Assembly (NCBI GenBank): GCA_026874595.1
Contig: CM049311.1
Span: 54,379,676 to 54,443,675, forward strand
Origin: Sipunculus nudus
Lineage: Eukaryota; Annelida; Sipuncula; Golfingiida; Sipunculidae
Direction: 5' to 3'
Length of the DNA: 64,000 nucleotides
In this document: in pieces, positions 54,637-64,000 of the stretch
How the letters are laid out: each line of letters starts with the position of its first letter
How positions within the stretch are numbered: position 1 is the first letter of the stretch
Notes under the pieces: generated by a model
The model's input: the letters and a program-made list of their open reading frames with translations, nothing else
What the model was told of the DNA's origin: nothing
The model's database searches: none
Position numbers and translations under genes: made by a program

Positions 54637-57600
54637 ACAAAATAATATCATTTAAGTAACAAAACCCAAGTATGGTGGGGTCAAAACCGCCACACAGGTC
54701 ATTTATGTACATGTATAAGACATATACTATATACTGGTGGGTAAGACCTGTATGAGCGGCCCAAATCCCACTCTTCTGCCAGTAATCCTTTCTTGGCTTC
54801 TCTTGGAGGGTAAAATAAAATGTGCCGCTCTCCAAGTTCAAGTTTCATAGGCCTATGGCAATACTTTTTTTAAATCTTCCTTTTAACTTTCATGTTCCCG
54901 TATGTAATAATTTAAGTATATTGTATATATGACAATGAGAACTGTCAATAAAATCTTATGGTGAATTTGTGAGATAAATGTTGTATTTGTTTTTAGTAAA
55001 AAAAAAGACACTGCATGCGATACATCCAGATATTATTTACATGAAAATAATATCCTTTAATCTGTAATAAAGTAAGTATTAATTTTACTTTAACTATAAC
55101 TATTGAAAGTTAACACTTCGTATATTATTATATATTGTCAATGAATATTATTTATCTTGTGTATTGTTGAAATAAACAGTGTAATGATCGTATTCTTATT
55201 ATTACTTATTCATGGTGGTCATTAAGTCACACATTAACCATAGAATATACAAGTCCCATATACTATCTCATGCATGTGTGATTCCAAGTGAATTTTTCTT
55301 ATTTGTTTTAATAATTACCAAAAGATGCATCTTCCCTTTTACTTTAATGAACAGCTTAATTATTCAAGAATGTAGGCCTACCTTTCATTGTATTTCGGTA
55401 GATTCTTGATGTTTTTCGGTATTCTTTTTCATTTGAATAATGAGAATATATATGTCGATCACCAAAATTTGAGTCGAGTTCGCGCTTTGTCAGTACAACA
55501 AATCTGTAACTAACATCCATAACAGCGATCTTGCATCTTTGAATGCAAGTGAATGTCCATTGGTTCATTTTCAACATGGGTACAATATAAAAAGAACTAT
55601 ACAATTAAATTCGTATCCTCGTCATTAAACAGTTACTAACCTTTTCACCAGAGATATATGCCTAGTACATGTATATAAGTAATCACAGGAGAAAAAATAT
55701 CTTCGCATGCACATGACCACATCAATACATTGACTGGGACACGCGCTTCGACAGGAACAAGATTGTTACATTTTGTTTAAACTCATTAGGAGCTGCTGTG
55801 AAGAGTGACGCGCATATGTGGGGTAAATGTAACATTTTTTACTCTGTTTACCAATGTTTAACAAAAGAGGGGGTACAGGAACATATAGGCTGTGTCTTAT
55901 GACTTTCTGAAACTGGCATATAAAATGTCCATATGGACTCATATATGGATGCGTCAAATCAAGCGATGTCCAATCCCTGCGTTTCTCCTCCTCTTAACAG
56001 AAATGTCAAACGGGCCCGCGTGCAGGTTACAGAGCCCGAAAGCTTCCGTGACAACCACCATAGCAACCGTGTGGGCCTAATTCACAGGCGCGGACTGAAA
56101 AAAAGCAGGTCCGGACTGAATGCATGTTACTTATGAAAGGGACACAGTGTGTGCTTTATTTGCATGTCATGCAAAGAGTGTCTGTAGTTACATATTTTAT
56201 ACGGCGAAGGCTATAATTTTTGCAGTCATGGGAAAGCGTGTCTGTCTTTCATACTAAAACGCGTGCATGCATGCGTGATGGCATATGTATACGTGCATGC
56301 GGGTTTCCATTTTTTACAAAGTTGCTAAAACGTGTGGGGACCGTGCATAATCAAACAAAAGAGGCCATGGGCAGAAAGGCCATGAAATGCCCATTCATAT
56401 GGTGTACAGCGTATGTATCTTAAATGTTTAGTTTTGGAGATATGGCTAAACAATTATACTAGGTATGGGGTTGCAGTGGAGCGCCCCCTAGCGGTCATTT
56501 TCCCAAAGGTGAAAAACGGCCTTCGAGATATTAATGCGTGACATAAGAGGTATCAGTTTCAAAACGATTCCTTCAATTCTGTGGCCCCTAGGGCACCTTT
56601 AATTGAAACCGTGAAAATCTCATTCGGCGAGAAACGGTGCGAGATTTGGCGAGATTTTTTATTGGATCACCAAGAACTCAAAAAGGGCTTCAAGGTTGCA
56701 AAAGAATTGACCTCCTTAGCATAAAAACTGACAGAGTTAGAAGCTCAAAACTGCATATTTTCAAAATTCAAAAGTTTTACCCCAAAAATAGAGAAATCTG
56801 GCAATAGCGCACTTTTTCACCTTTGCGCAAAAATAAGCCCATGGACTCTAGTTTAAGGTGCTGTGATGGAAATGGCCCAATGTTTAATAGTTGTGGAGGT
56901 ATAGCACCAAAACAAATTTTCATGTTTTTTTCATCTGCAACGCCCCCTGGCGGCCATTTCCAAAATCGGAAAAAACAATTTCGAGATATTCTTATGTTAC
57001 ATAAAATATCTCAGAATCAGGGCGATTGCTGCAAATTTGAAAAATATCATGAAATTCCATGATTTCTCCCCAAAAAATGTAACCATGGTAACGGCAAATT
57101 TAAGTAAGCTACATGTCAAAAGAAAGGCCAGGTGATGACGAAAAAAATGAGCTATTGCAGAAGTGGATAAGCCTATTTATGGCGAAGTTATAGTGCAAAA
57201 CCGTTAACCATACCTGTCGTGACCTTGACCCTTGACCTTGAAGCAATGTTGACCAAAAACAATAGGGCACCTAAAAATTATGTTTTCGAACATCCCTGTA
57301 AGTTTCAAGGTTATTGTGGCAAAATTGTGGCCAGGAGAGTGGTGACAAATAAACAAACAAACAAACAAACAGACATACGCAACTGACCAATATGCTTAAG
57401 ATTTCGGCAAGCAATAAATGGAAAAGGAATTTATAGTTAATGAGTTACAGGGGATTACCTTGCAATTACTGATCATTTATGGATCTTCCATGGATGGCCA
57501 AAATTGTATTTCAAATAACACCATGTAGTCACCATTGGGTATTTTTCATTTCAACCATAAAAATGAAAAATAAATAATTAAAATAAATTGTTGTTTACTA

Positions 57601-58348
57601 TTAGGGATTATATGAAGCAAGATAATGATAGACAAGGATGCAGTTGATTATATTAAATTAATCTAAATTTCCAGGTCTTTTCCAGGTCTTTAACTTGTTG
57701 GTTTATATTTATTACAAAATTAAAATAATAAATAAATATGTCAAAAATTTAAAATATTACTCAGACAAGTGTTCATTAAAGATTTTAATTTGTTTGACTT
57801 ATAACTCATGGTTGTATCAGTTGTTACATATTGCTGGTCCTTTATTTCAGTTCATAAAATTAAACATTCCCAACTCCAGTTTGCTCCTGGTATGATATAT
57901 TGGGTGTTTTGATCCTTGGATTAATTTTAACACATGTATTAGTTTTATAGCTGAGAATACTTTTCTTTTTTTCCTGATACCATTTAAAAAAATATAAATA
58001 TTCAAATTTTTCCTGTTAGTGCTGTGGATATAATTTTCACAGCATGTACACATTAACATTTCATCTGTTAAAATCTGAAATTTGAAACCAATTGATCAAA
58101 AACTGTAGATTTTATTCAAGTTTCCAGGTACCATGTCTTCATTGTTTGCATCAGATCAGTATAAATGCAGTGTACTGGGCAGTTACTTAACACCTTCAGG
58201 TCTGACCTACTGCCACTGTGAGTGTCTGGGTCAGGCTTGGTCAGGCAGTAATTACCAGAGAGCCTCTCATTCTCTCTCTCTCTGGCAGTCTAGGTCTCTT
58301 TCTCTCTCTTTCTCTCCTCTGCTTTTTCTCTTTCTTTCTCCATCTTTC

Positions 58349-58395
<47 letters not shown>

Positions 58396-61300
58396 AATTG
58401 CCTCCCTTGCTCCCTCCATCCCATTCTGTTGACAGGTACTATAAACTAGATACATTAGTTATAAATGTTGATGCAATTTAGAAATGTGAATCAACTGAAA
58501 TATTCACATGTATGTAATACTGTAAATTTATAGTAACATTCGGAAACTTGGATTAAAATTATGTAATGATAAAAAGGAATAAATGCAAATATTGTTAATT
58601 TTTTCTTGGCTCAGTAGAATGGGGAAAAAAATTATTTGCTTTGTTTCTCCATCTTTCTTTCTGTTTTAAATATTTAATGTTCATGAATAAACTTTTTTTT
58701 TATAAGCAGTGTTGAATTAAATGTCATATCCTGTATGTATATGCAAGGGTGTTGTAACTCTCACCATCCCCTTCTTCATCCCACTGAGGCTTTGCTCCTT
58801 GGCACTGTGAACAATAGTTCTATGTCTATAGCATAAAATTTAATAATTAAAGAAAATATCTACAGAGAGACAGAGGCTTTGTAACTCTGATCATAACACA
58901 ACACCCCTCCCCCCCCCCCCCCCCCCTATCAAGTCATTGCACCTGTGGAATGAGGACGTTATTGCAACTGTATACATATCATAAAATTGATAAAAAAGGT
59001 TTACCAAATAAATTGGATCTCATCAGACAAATGTGTAAACTGTTTAACCGTCAACAGCTTATCAAAAAGGTAACCAATGGAAAGGCATGGTCAGGTCTCA
59101 AATATTATTTGCAACATTTTCTTCAATCATATAAACCAACCATGGCCCAGATTACCTCTTCCTCTCAAACTTTATCTACATTTCATCATATTTTTAAGAT
59201 TTTAACCCTCCAGGTGGTTCAGTACTGTGGACCATTTGTCCATAGGTACCTATGTACATGCCAGAAATTATGTCAATATTGTGTAATATGTAGACGTGAG
59301 GGGCATCAAAATAATGCACCTTGTAAAGACCGATCTTGTCAAGATATTATGTCATACAGTCACAAATTCATAAATCCCCTCATCAGTATAGTTAATCATA
59401 ACCTTTTATCTGTCAAATTGAACTCTTGCAGTTTTCCATACACTATAGATCCTTCAACAAATAGCCTTATCATCATTATACCACTGCTTAGCATACTGTC
59501 ATTGCATTCATATTTGCTCAAATAAATTGCTTTTTTCAAACCCTCCCAAATAAATAAAAAATAAACCACTATATTTTACTCCATATTTATCCATCAGTCA
59601 GGTTATTTCATATATCATTTACTCACATATTACATTATATTCCTTTATAAAACCCAACATGACCATGATATTCTAAGCTTTATCTATAAAAGGAGAATAG
59701 ACTATTTGCAATGATTATGATTTTAACGATCTGATAGTTGTGCTAGATCTAAGAAACTTTTAAATTAATGTTAAGTCGGTCTGACTGTCTTTCTCCAAAA
59801 TTCACTGCAATGGAACAATTAAATTTTCCAATGACTATCTGAAATACAATATACTTCATCCATGATTTAGACAAGAAATGGGGTGTGTGTTATACACAGG
59901 GTTATTGGTTTTTCCACTAAAATTGTAGCTCTAAATGGGGGTGCTGATTATCTACGGTAGAGGATTATCTTTGGTGAAAGACAGTAGTGACCCTGTAGTG
60001 CAAATAAGGAAACATTTACAATTAGTCACAGCTGTCTTTTGTCACACAGATAATGTTCATGTATATATATTTGAGTTTCTTTTTATGGCCGCGGTGATAA
60101 AAAGGGGACATACGGTAGTGTTAATATATGTATTAATATTAAAATTTCATTACCTTTTTCTTTAAGGCACAGGCAACACAGTCATCAAAGCAGTGAATGT
60201 GCTCAAAGAACACAAAGTCATGGAGGAAAACATCATCTTGTTGAATCTCTTCTGTACTCCATCAGGTATGTTGCTCTCACAAGCTTCTGTATCATCACAT
60301 GGCTCAGAGTCATAGTCACGAAAAGTATGGCTCTGCTGGTTAGGGGTTGTGGGTAAAGAAATGCTTGCCCCACAGTGCATTAGGGCTTCTAAATAAACCA
60401 GCAGTGTAGGTATATATGTAGTGGAGAGTGTAATGTAGTCTGTTAAAATATGTAGAATATTAATTGTGTCAAGGCTTATTACATAAACGTGGATTTTTTG
60501 TGGCAAGGACTTAATGGAGTAAGTAATATTTTGTAAGCATTGACATGTGCAATGTAAAAAGGTGTTTCCTTCAACTGTGACAGATATTTTAAAAGTTTGA
60601 CAGTTGAGACAAGTAGTCCTGGTAGTCTCACAATTCCTAAATGAAGGAGGCTCATTTTGAATAGAAAAGCTGTTATTATCCCCCCGAAAGGGATATAGTA
60701 AGGCATCTGTGAGTGTGTCTGTCCCTCTGTCCGGAATTTGTTTGTGGACCGATTTCAAGCCAAACCGACGATGAAACGGTTTGACCAAAACCTTTCATCT
60801 TGAATGTATGGCTCACCAACTCATGGATGAAGTACCCTTTCGATTTGAGGTCACAGGGTCAAAGGTCAAGGACACAGGACCCAAATATTTGAAAAAGCTT
60901 GTGGACATATTTTAAGCAAAACCATTTGACCAAAACATTTTATCCGGCACATATGGCTCACCAACCCATGGATGAAGAAACCTTTTATTATTTAATTTTC
61001 AGGTCACAGAGTCAAAAGTCACGGCCACAGGACCCATTTTTTTAAAAATGTTGTTGTCCAAAACCTTTCATCTTGAATGTATGGCTCACCAACCCATGGA
61101 TGAAGAACACTATCCATTTTGAGGTCACAGGGTCAGAGGTCAAGGGCACAGGCCTCACTTCTTGAAACAGCTTGTGGACCCATTTTAAGCCAAACCGTTT
61201 GACCAAAACCTTTCATCTTGCACATATGGCTCACCCACCCATGGATGAAGAACCCTTTTAATTTTCAGGTCACTGGGACAAAGGTCACGGCCACAGGACC

Positions 61301-62012
61301 CACATTTTGAAAAATGTTGTTGACCAATTTTAAGCTAAACTATTTCACCAAAACCTTCCATCTTGCACATATGGCTCACCCACCCATGGATGAAGAACCC
61401 TTTTAATTTTCAGGTCACTGGGACAAAGGTCACGGCCACAGGACCCACATTTTGAAAAATGTTGTTGACCAATTTTAAGCTAAACTATTTCACCAAAACC
61501 TTCCATCTTGCACATATGACTCACCAATCCATTGATGAAGAGCCCTATCAATTTTGAGGTCACGGGGTTTAAGGTCAAGGCCACAGGACCAACTCAGTTC
61601 AGACCCTACAGGCAATATGCAGAAATCCCAACAGAACTCAGAGACTTGCTCCAGTATCTCAGTGACATCTTGCATCCATAAGGCATAACCAGTTACAAAC
61701 TCTTATCCATTGGTTACCTTCATGTTCATTCATTAGACAGAGCCACCTACAGGCCAGGTCCAAATAGAAAAAGATTTTTCCCCTTATTTAAAATATGCAG
61801 TTTTGTATTCAGAATGCTCCCCACATTCTTCTTAACCATCAAGTATCGATTTAATCTACATTAAGCTACAATTCACAACTGTATTACTTTGCTCTATGGT
61901 TTCAGCTGTACACACAGTGATGAATACATTCCCAAGAATGAAGATCCTGACCTCAGAGGTCCACCCAGTGGCCCCTAACCATTTTGGACAGAAGTACTTC
62001 GGCACAGACTAA
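38205..62012 (+). CDS. UPRT: UPRT, uracil phosphoribosyltransferase homologue, complete, 7 exons
   Basis: Exons 38205-38326, 45276-45318, 45746-45815, 47405-47467, 49948-50109, 60167-60265 and 61906-62012. They total 666 nt, 221 residues plus TAA, with all phases consistent. The protein is collinear with animal UPRT from the [16 protein letters not shown] segment on. Conserved blocks include [20 protein letters not shown] (exons 2-3), [20 protein letters not shown] (exons 4-5), the PRPP-loop equivalent [14 protein letters not shown] (about 150-163) and [16 protein letters not shown] at the C-terminus. Vertebrate UPRT is about 309 residues; the missing part is the poorly conserved N-terminus, so an upstream exon cannot be excluded, but the ATG at 38205 sits just before the conserved region. 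Known role of the family: the uracil-salvage fold (uracil + PRPP to UMP). The animal branch has a shortened uracil loop, and activity of the human protein has been reported as undetectable. It is divergent from DIMT1. Confidence 0.95.
38327..40357. other. UPRT intron 1, left part
   Basis: AT-rich intronic DNA. No recognisable element or exon. Confidence 0.4.
41160..44447 (+). mobile_element. Helitron, GTATCC family, interrupted by a hAT (1.18 kb of its own sequence)
   Basis: 5' TTGTATCCGCCAAAACGAAG preceded by A. 3' subterminal TTTTGGCGGATAC is the inverted copy of GTATCCGCCAAAA, then a hairpin GTAGTCGCTTGTCGACTAC and CTAG followed by T. The tandem core has GGTGGCGCCACC at 43585, 43734, 43864, 44013 and 44287. 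The hAT at 41319-43423 splits it near its 5' end. Confidence 0.85.
41319..43423. mobile_element. Inner hAT element, 2105 bp, with TAATAG arrays at both ends
   Basis: Terminal inverted repeats CAGACATGGGG (41319-41329) and CCCCATGTCTG (43413-43423), flanked by an 8-bp duplication with one mismatch, CATTTGGC / CAATTGGC. Related Helitrons at 8205-8235 and, reversed, about 15905-15945 run through this position uninterrupted. Both ends carry GTAATAGTAATAG arrays in the same orientation. No long frame; the 42-43 kb interior is AT-rich. Confidence 0.85.
45276..45318 (+). CDS. UPRT: UPRT exon 2
   Basis: A 43-nt microexon, acceptor TTTTGCAG, donor GTATGT. Encodes [14 protein letters not shown], matching KTASRGDFMFSADRL of human UPRT. 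Confidence 0.92.
45746..45815 (+). CDS. UPRT: UPRT exon 3
   Basis: Encodes [20 protein letters not shown] and TPT plus one base of Gly; acceptor TTTTAG, donor GTATTA. Confidence 0.94.
47405..47467 (+). CDS. UPRT: UPRT exon 4
   Basis: Encodes [20 protein letters not shown]. The GVSIMRSG block is the conserved PRTase segment before the helix EAMEQGL. Confidence 0.95.
47617..49482 (+). mobile_element. Helentron-like element, AGCTCAGC family, copy 2
   Basis: 5' AGCTCAGCTGACTATAAGTC then ATCTGAGCT, CCGTCNGTC-rich leader, poly-C tract (about 48467-48485), 3' CAGATGAGC, hairpin GACCCATGGGTC and CCCTTG before T. Full-length relative of 1468-3332, in UPRT intron 4. Confidence 0.7.
49948..50109 (+). 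CDS. UPRT: UPRT exon 5
   Basis: Fifty-three whole codons: [37 protein letters not shown] and [11 protein letters not shown], ending in the PRPP-binding strand. Donor GTGAGT. Confidence 0.96.
50686..53343 (+). mobile_element. Helentron-like element, AGCTCAGC family, copy 3, 3' end not found
   Basis: 5' end AGCTCAGCTGAGCTATGGTC plus CCGTCGTCCGTCC. Homologous to copies 1 and 2 up to about 53300, except for the insert at 51276-52314; after that insert the block around 52500-53000 is a second, diverged pass over the same family. The right side abuts the CTAG end of the next Helitron. Lies in UPRT intron 5. Confidence 0.6.
51276..52314 (+). mobile_element. Helitron-like element, AGCCCTCAGCC family (about 1.04 kb), nested in copy 3
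   Basis: The 5' end AGCCCTCAGCC-CTTA-GGCTGATGGGCT is a near-perfect hairpin. CCGTCCGTCCGTCCGTCC leader. Three ~330-bp tandem units with GTGAGCGGGATATCT and CAAAATCTCGGTCAAGTTCG. GGTGGCGCCACC at 51608 and a one-base variant at 51910. 3' subterminal GGCTGAGGGCT, hairpin TCAGCTTCTGCTGA and CTAG followed by TTTT. Confidence 0.75.
54484..54630. repeat. Long (TA)n microsatellite
   Basis: Almost uninterrupted TA dinucleotides with a few TG steps, about 147 bp. Frames of IYIYIY on the - strand are artefacts. Confidence 0.95.
55933..56136 (+). CDS. Short unrecognised frame of more protein-like composition
   Basis: Sixty-seven codons with balanced composition, including a basic NVKRARVQ patch and a C-terminal [11 protein letters not shown]. 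It lies in the GC-richer, non-repeated middle of the 4.1-kb Helitron. No known family recognised. It could be a captured exon fragment or chance. Confidence 0.12.
   Translation: MDSYMDASNQAMSNPCVSPPLNRNVKRARVQVTEPESFRDNHHSNRVGLIHRRGLKKSRSGLNACYL
57415..58006. other. UPRT intron 5 interval
   Basis: AT-rich; no element boundary or gene recognised. Confidence 0.35.
58007..59280 (+). mobile_element. Helentron-like element, AGCTCAGC family, 5'-truncated copy 4
   Basis: Shares with copies 1-3 the block CTGTGGATATAATTTTCACA, the TTTTATTCAAGTTTCCAGGT region, a poly-C tract (about 58908-58926) and the CCAACCATGGCC / TACCTCTTCCTCT block just before the 3' end. The 3' end is rearranged. The 191-codon frame at 58950-59525 runs over this and is not a recognisable protein. 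Confidence 0.5.
58267..58391. repeat. (CT)n microsatellite
   Basis: TCTCTCTC-rich tract interrupted by TTTCTTTC. Sits inside copy 4. Confidence 0.9.
59281..60166. other. End of UPRT intron 5
   Basis: No recognisable feature apart from the acceptor of exon 6. Confidence 0.35.
60167..60265 (+). CDS. UPRT: UPRT exon 6, PRPP loop
   Basis: After a 10-kb intron (50110-60166) packed with repeats. Encodes [18 protein letters not shown], then the [13 protein letters not shown] strand. STGNT is the PRPP-loop core. Confidence 0.95.
60675..61600 (+). mobile_element. Helitron-like element, ATCCCCCCGAAAGGGAT family, 3'-truncated
   Basis: The 5' end ATCCCCCCGAAAGGGATATA is a hairpin followed by CTGTCCCTCTGTCC. 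The interior is about six tandem units of ~145 bp with GGCTCACCNACCCATGGATG and GGTCACNGGNNCAAAGGTCA. No CTAG end was found. Fills most of UPRT intron 6. Confidence 0.6.
61221..61510. repeat. Exact 145-bp tandem duplication
   Basis: The units beginning near 61221 and 61366 (both with ATGGCTCACCCACCCATGGA) appear base-for-base identical, while neighbouring units are diverged. This suggests recent unequal exchange or an assembly duplication. Confidence 0.75.
61906..62012 (+). CDS. UPRT: UPRT terminal exon and stop
   Basis: Encodes [20 protein letters not shown], then [14 protein letters not shown] and TAA. The end is nearly identical to vertebrate UPRT ([14 protein letters not shown]). Confidence 0.96.
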
Positions 62013-64000
62013 GTTTTCTCAGGGAGGCAAACCTTGCCGTTAGGACCACAAAGTCATTATCATCTCCATTCTCATTTGTCAAACAAACCAACTGTTATGT
62101 CACTTCAAAAGAGACATGAAAGCACTTGACAATTATTGTTTTATGATGCAACCTTGTCACATTATGTTTGAAACAGTTCAGCAGGCCATGACAGCTGCTT
62201 TTGTGGGTAAAGATCTGCTTCACATACCGTCCTTATGTACTGGTCATGCTTCATTTTTTCAGATCTCCTTTCACTCAACCACTGTTCTCAGTGGCAGTGT
62301 TTGTTATATATCACCACCAGTGAGTTGGCAGGGAGCCAAAAATGTTCTGATTAGTGAGTACTGAGTATTGCAGGTTGTTTAGACCATTGATAAACAGCTG
62401 TTATTAGTGGGAACATTCTTGGATCTTGTTGGTTGTGTTAAGGAACAAACCCTGTTATTGAAGGCAGTGGTTAAGTGTTAAAAGAAGGAATGTATCATGA
62501 CCACTATGTAAAGAGTGTATGCTGAATGTAGCTTGCATTTATTGAAATGTATACCTTTTGACATGAATAAATTATGTATATTCTGATGATGAATTAATGT
62601 CAAATGTGCATGGCCATTTGCTGAAATTTAGAATGCTTTACACTAGGAGAAAATGAGTGAACCAGAGTTAAGGGAATATATAATCATAGTCTTAGATTAT
62701 ACAGGACAGGACCTCAAGCCTTCCATTAAAATGCCATATATTTGTTATCTGTCTCATTATGATTGTAAGGACTGCTGATTAGAGCTGGCTAACAGCTGTC
62801 CAAGATCAGTCAAGAGTATTACTGTATATTGTTAAATGTTATGCTTGTATTATAAGTTCTGTTAATTTCCAGAATCCAGTTTGCATTTCTCAAAGATATG
62901 TGTATTTTATTAAAATGTAAAGTATAAGTGCTGCAATAACCTTGGCAACTATTGTTAGATTAAATATCTAGTATATGTAACGTTGAGGCCAGACACATGT
63001 TTTGTATTTATTGCACAAAACAATATTTGTCCAGGTGTAGGTTGGATTCTTGAAAGATCTTGATTGAGTATAGTTGAGTTTAATTACGCTTAAAGCTGAG
63101 AGACACTGATTAAATACTGTACTAGCCTGTATATAATACAGTAAACAGCCATCCTTCTGGCCTGTTTAACTGAAAAACAACTGACTCAGATTGTCAATAT
63201 ATGAGATCTTGTGAGCATGATAAAGATTTTTTTCTTAAACAAAAATGTCATGGTTGAAAGTGTACCTAGAGCTGTTTCAGAAACTGACATCTCTGGTCTA
63301 AAAAAAACTTGTGCATCAGATTTCTAGGAAATGCTGTATTATTTGAAAAATATGGTACTTCATGCCATCCATGTGATAGGTCCAACTGTACTCAAACCCA
63401 TTTATGAAATAGTTATAGATCACAGCTAAGAGATCAGTCTTGATATTGTACAGAGAAACTGAGTTACGTTAGTGTTATGTGATTTGCTTATTTATTACAG
63501 CAGACCTCTACAAATAGAGGATTTCTTCTGTATATGGAGGTCATATATGTAGAGATTTGTAGATGTCCTGGACAACAGTAGGTATGCTTTTTCAGTTGTG
63601 TCTGTTTGGTGTCTTAGAGGAGAGGTTTATACTGTATACAGGGACCAGGTGCTCATATTATACAGAAACAGGGTATTACAAAGGTGCCATACATTCTAAG
63701 TAAAATGTACCATGGTTCATTGTCAACAACATCTAGTGGTAGAATGCAATACAAAGTATCCCAGCCAAAATGACATCTCCATTGGTACATTTTGTATGTT
63801 AATTATAAACTAAAATGAAAAGACCTACACTACTCATCAGATTTCCATGTCTGAGACACCAGTTAAACATGACAAAAATGATATTTAATTAAATGTTGAA
63901 TGATTGTTTCTAGCTTGACCACCAGATGGGGCTGTCAGTCTGGGTACAATATACCTCAGTTACGCAGTAGTATCTTGGTTTGCCCTGAATGAACAAGGTC
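62013..64000. other. UPRT 3' UTR and downstream DNA
   Basis: 3' UTR to about 62590. Beyond it no gene, exon or repeat family was recognised. A small self-complementary stretch GACCTCTACAAATAGAGGAT lies near 63505. Confidence 0.4.
62566..62571 (+). terminator. UPRT: Polyadenylation signal of UPRT
   Basis: AATAAA 554 bases after the stop codon; the first canonical signal on this strand. Confidence 0.5.

Larger units (their letters stand above)
53344..57414 (-). mobile_element. Helitron-like element, TTGCTTGCC family, about 4.1 kb
   Basis: Flanked by A (53343) and T (57415). Read on -: 5' TTGCTTGCCGAAATC; 3' subterminal GGCAAGC, hairpin CGACCTATGGTCG and TCTAG. Units with GCGCCCCCTAGCGG occur near 53696 and 56481, and a variant CGCCCCCTGGCGG near 56941. 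The 54240-56420 part, containing a long TA microsatellite, is not repeated and may be a later insertion or captured DNA. Confidence 0.6.

Noticed and set aside
54451-54651. - strand frame of Ile-Tyr repeats
   Set aside because: Pure (TA)n microsatellite.
58133-58432. + strand frame rich in Ser and Leu, and its antisense Arg-Glu frame
   Set aside because: Both come from the (CT)n tract inside a repeat.
58950-59525. 191-codon + strand frame with several Cys and His
   Set aside because: It overlaps the 3' part of a dispersed repeat also present at 3030-3330 and contains other repeat fragments. The Cys spacing ([18 protein letters not shown]) is suggestive but not a clear zinc knuckle, and no homology is recognised.
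60162-60788. 208-codon - strand frame overlapping UPRT exon 6
   Set aside because: It is antisense to a well-supported conserved exon and continues into a Helitron-like end; a shadow frame.

Overview
This is a eukaryotic (animal) nuclear window. It is AT-rich, with long introns holding very small exons, and it is dense in interspersed repeats. Three conserved protein genes were rebuilt by hand from splice sites and protein similarity. The repeat content (Helitron/Helentron-like elements with tandem-repeat cores, hAT elements and tRNA-derived SINE heads) resembles what is known from bivalve molluscs. A bivalve is therefore the best guess, but this is an inference and no species is claimed.

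Layout: (1) 626-11229, + strand: the last five exons of TTC4, an Hsp90/Hsp70 co-chaperone; its TPR half lies upstream of the window. (2) 14378-31745, - strand: a complete 12-exon DIMT1, the 18S rRNA m6,2A dimethyltransferase, predicted at 306 residues. TTC4 and DIMT1 are convergent, with a tandem-repeat Helitron-like element between them. (3) 38205-62012, + strand: a complete 7-exon UPRT, an animal-type uracil phosphoribosyltransferase homologue, predicted at 221 residues and divergent from DIMT1. All exon phases join without frameshifts or internal stops. The three genes share no pathway; they are simply adjacent housekeeping loci.

Most of the remaining DNA is mobile. Several Helitron/Helentron-like families share one plan: a self-complementary 5' end, the first 7-13 bases repeated in inverted form near the 3' end, a short 3' hairpin, then CTAG or CTTG followed by T in most copies. 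Many carry tandem cores of 140-340 bp. The 12-base palindrome GGTGGCGCCACC recurs in at least four of these otherwise distinct families. Empty sites can be read directly in two cases: a 3.4-kb Helitron inserted exactly between A and T of a 31-bp minisatellite in DIMT1 intron 2, and a 2.1-kb hAT inserted in a Helitron whose uninterrupted relatives lie in the same window. In UPRT intron 1 three transposons are nested inside one another (hAT, Helitron, hAT), both hATs with 8-bp target duplications.

No tRNA, rRNA, CRISPR or prokaryotic feature was seen. No autonomous transposase, Rep/helicase or reverse transcriptase reading frame was recognised, so the elements appear non-autonomous.
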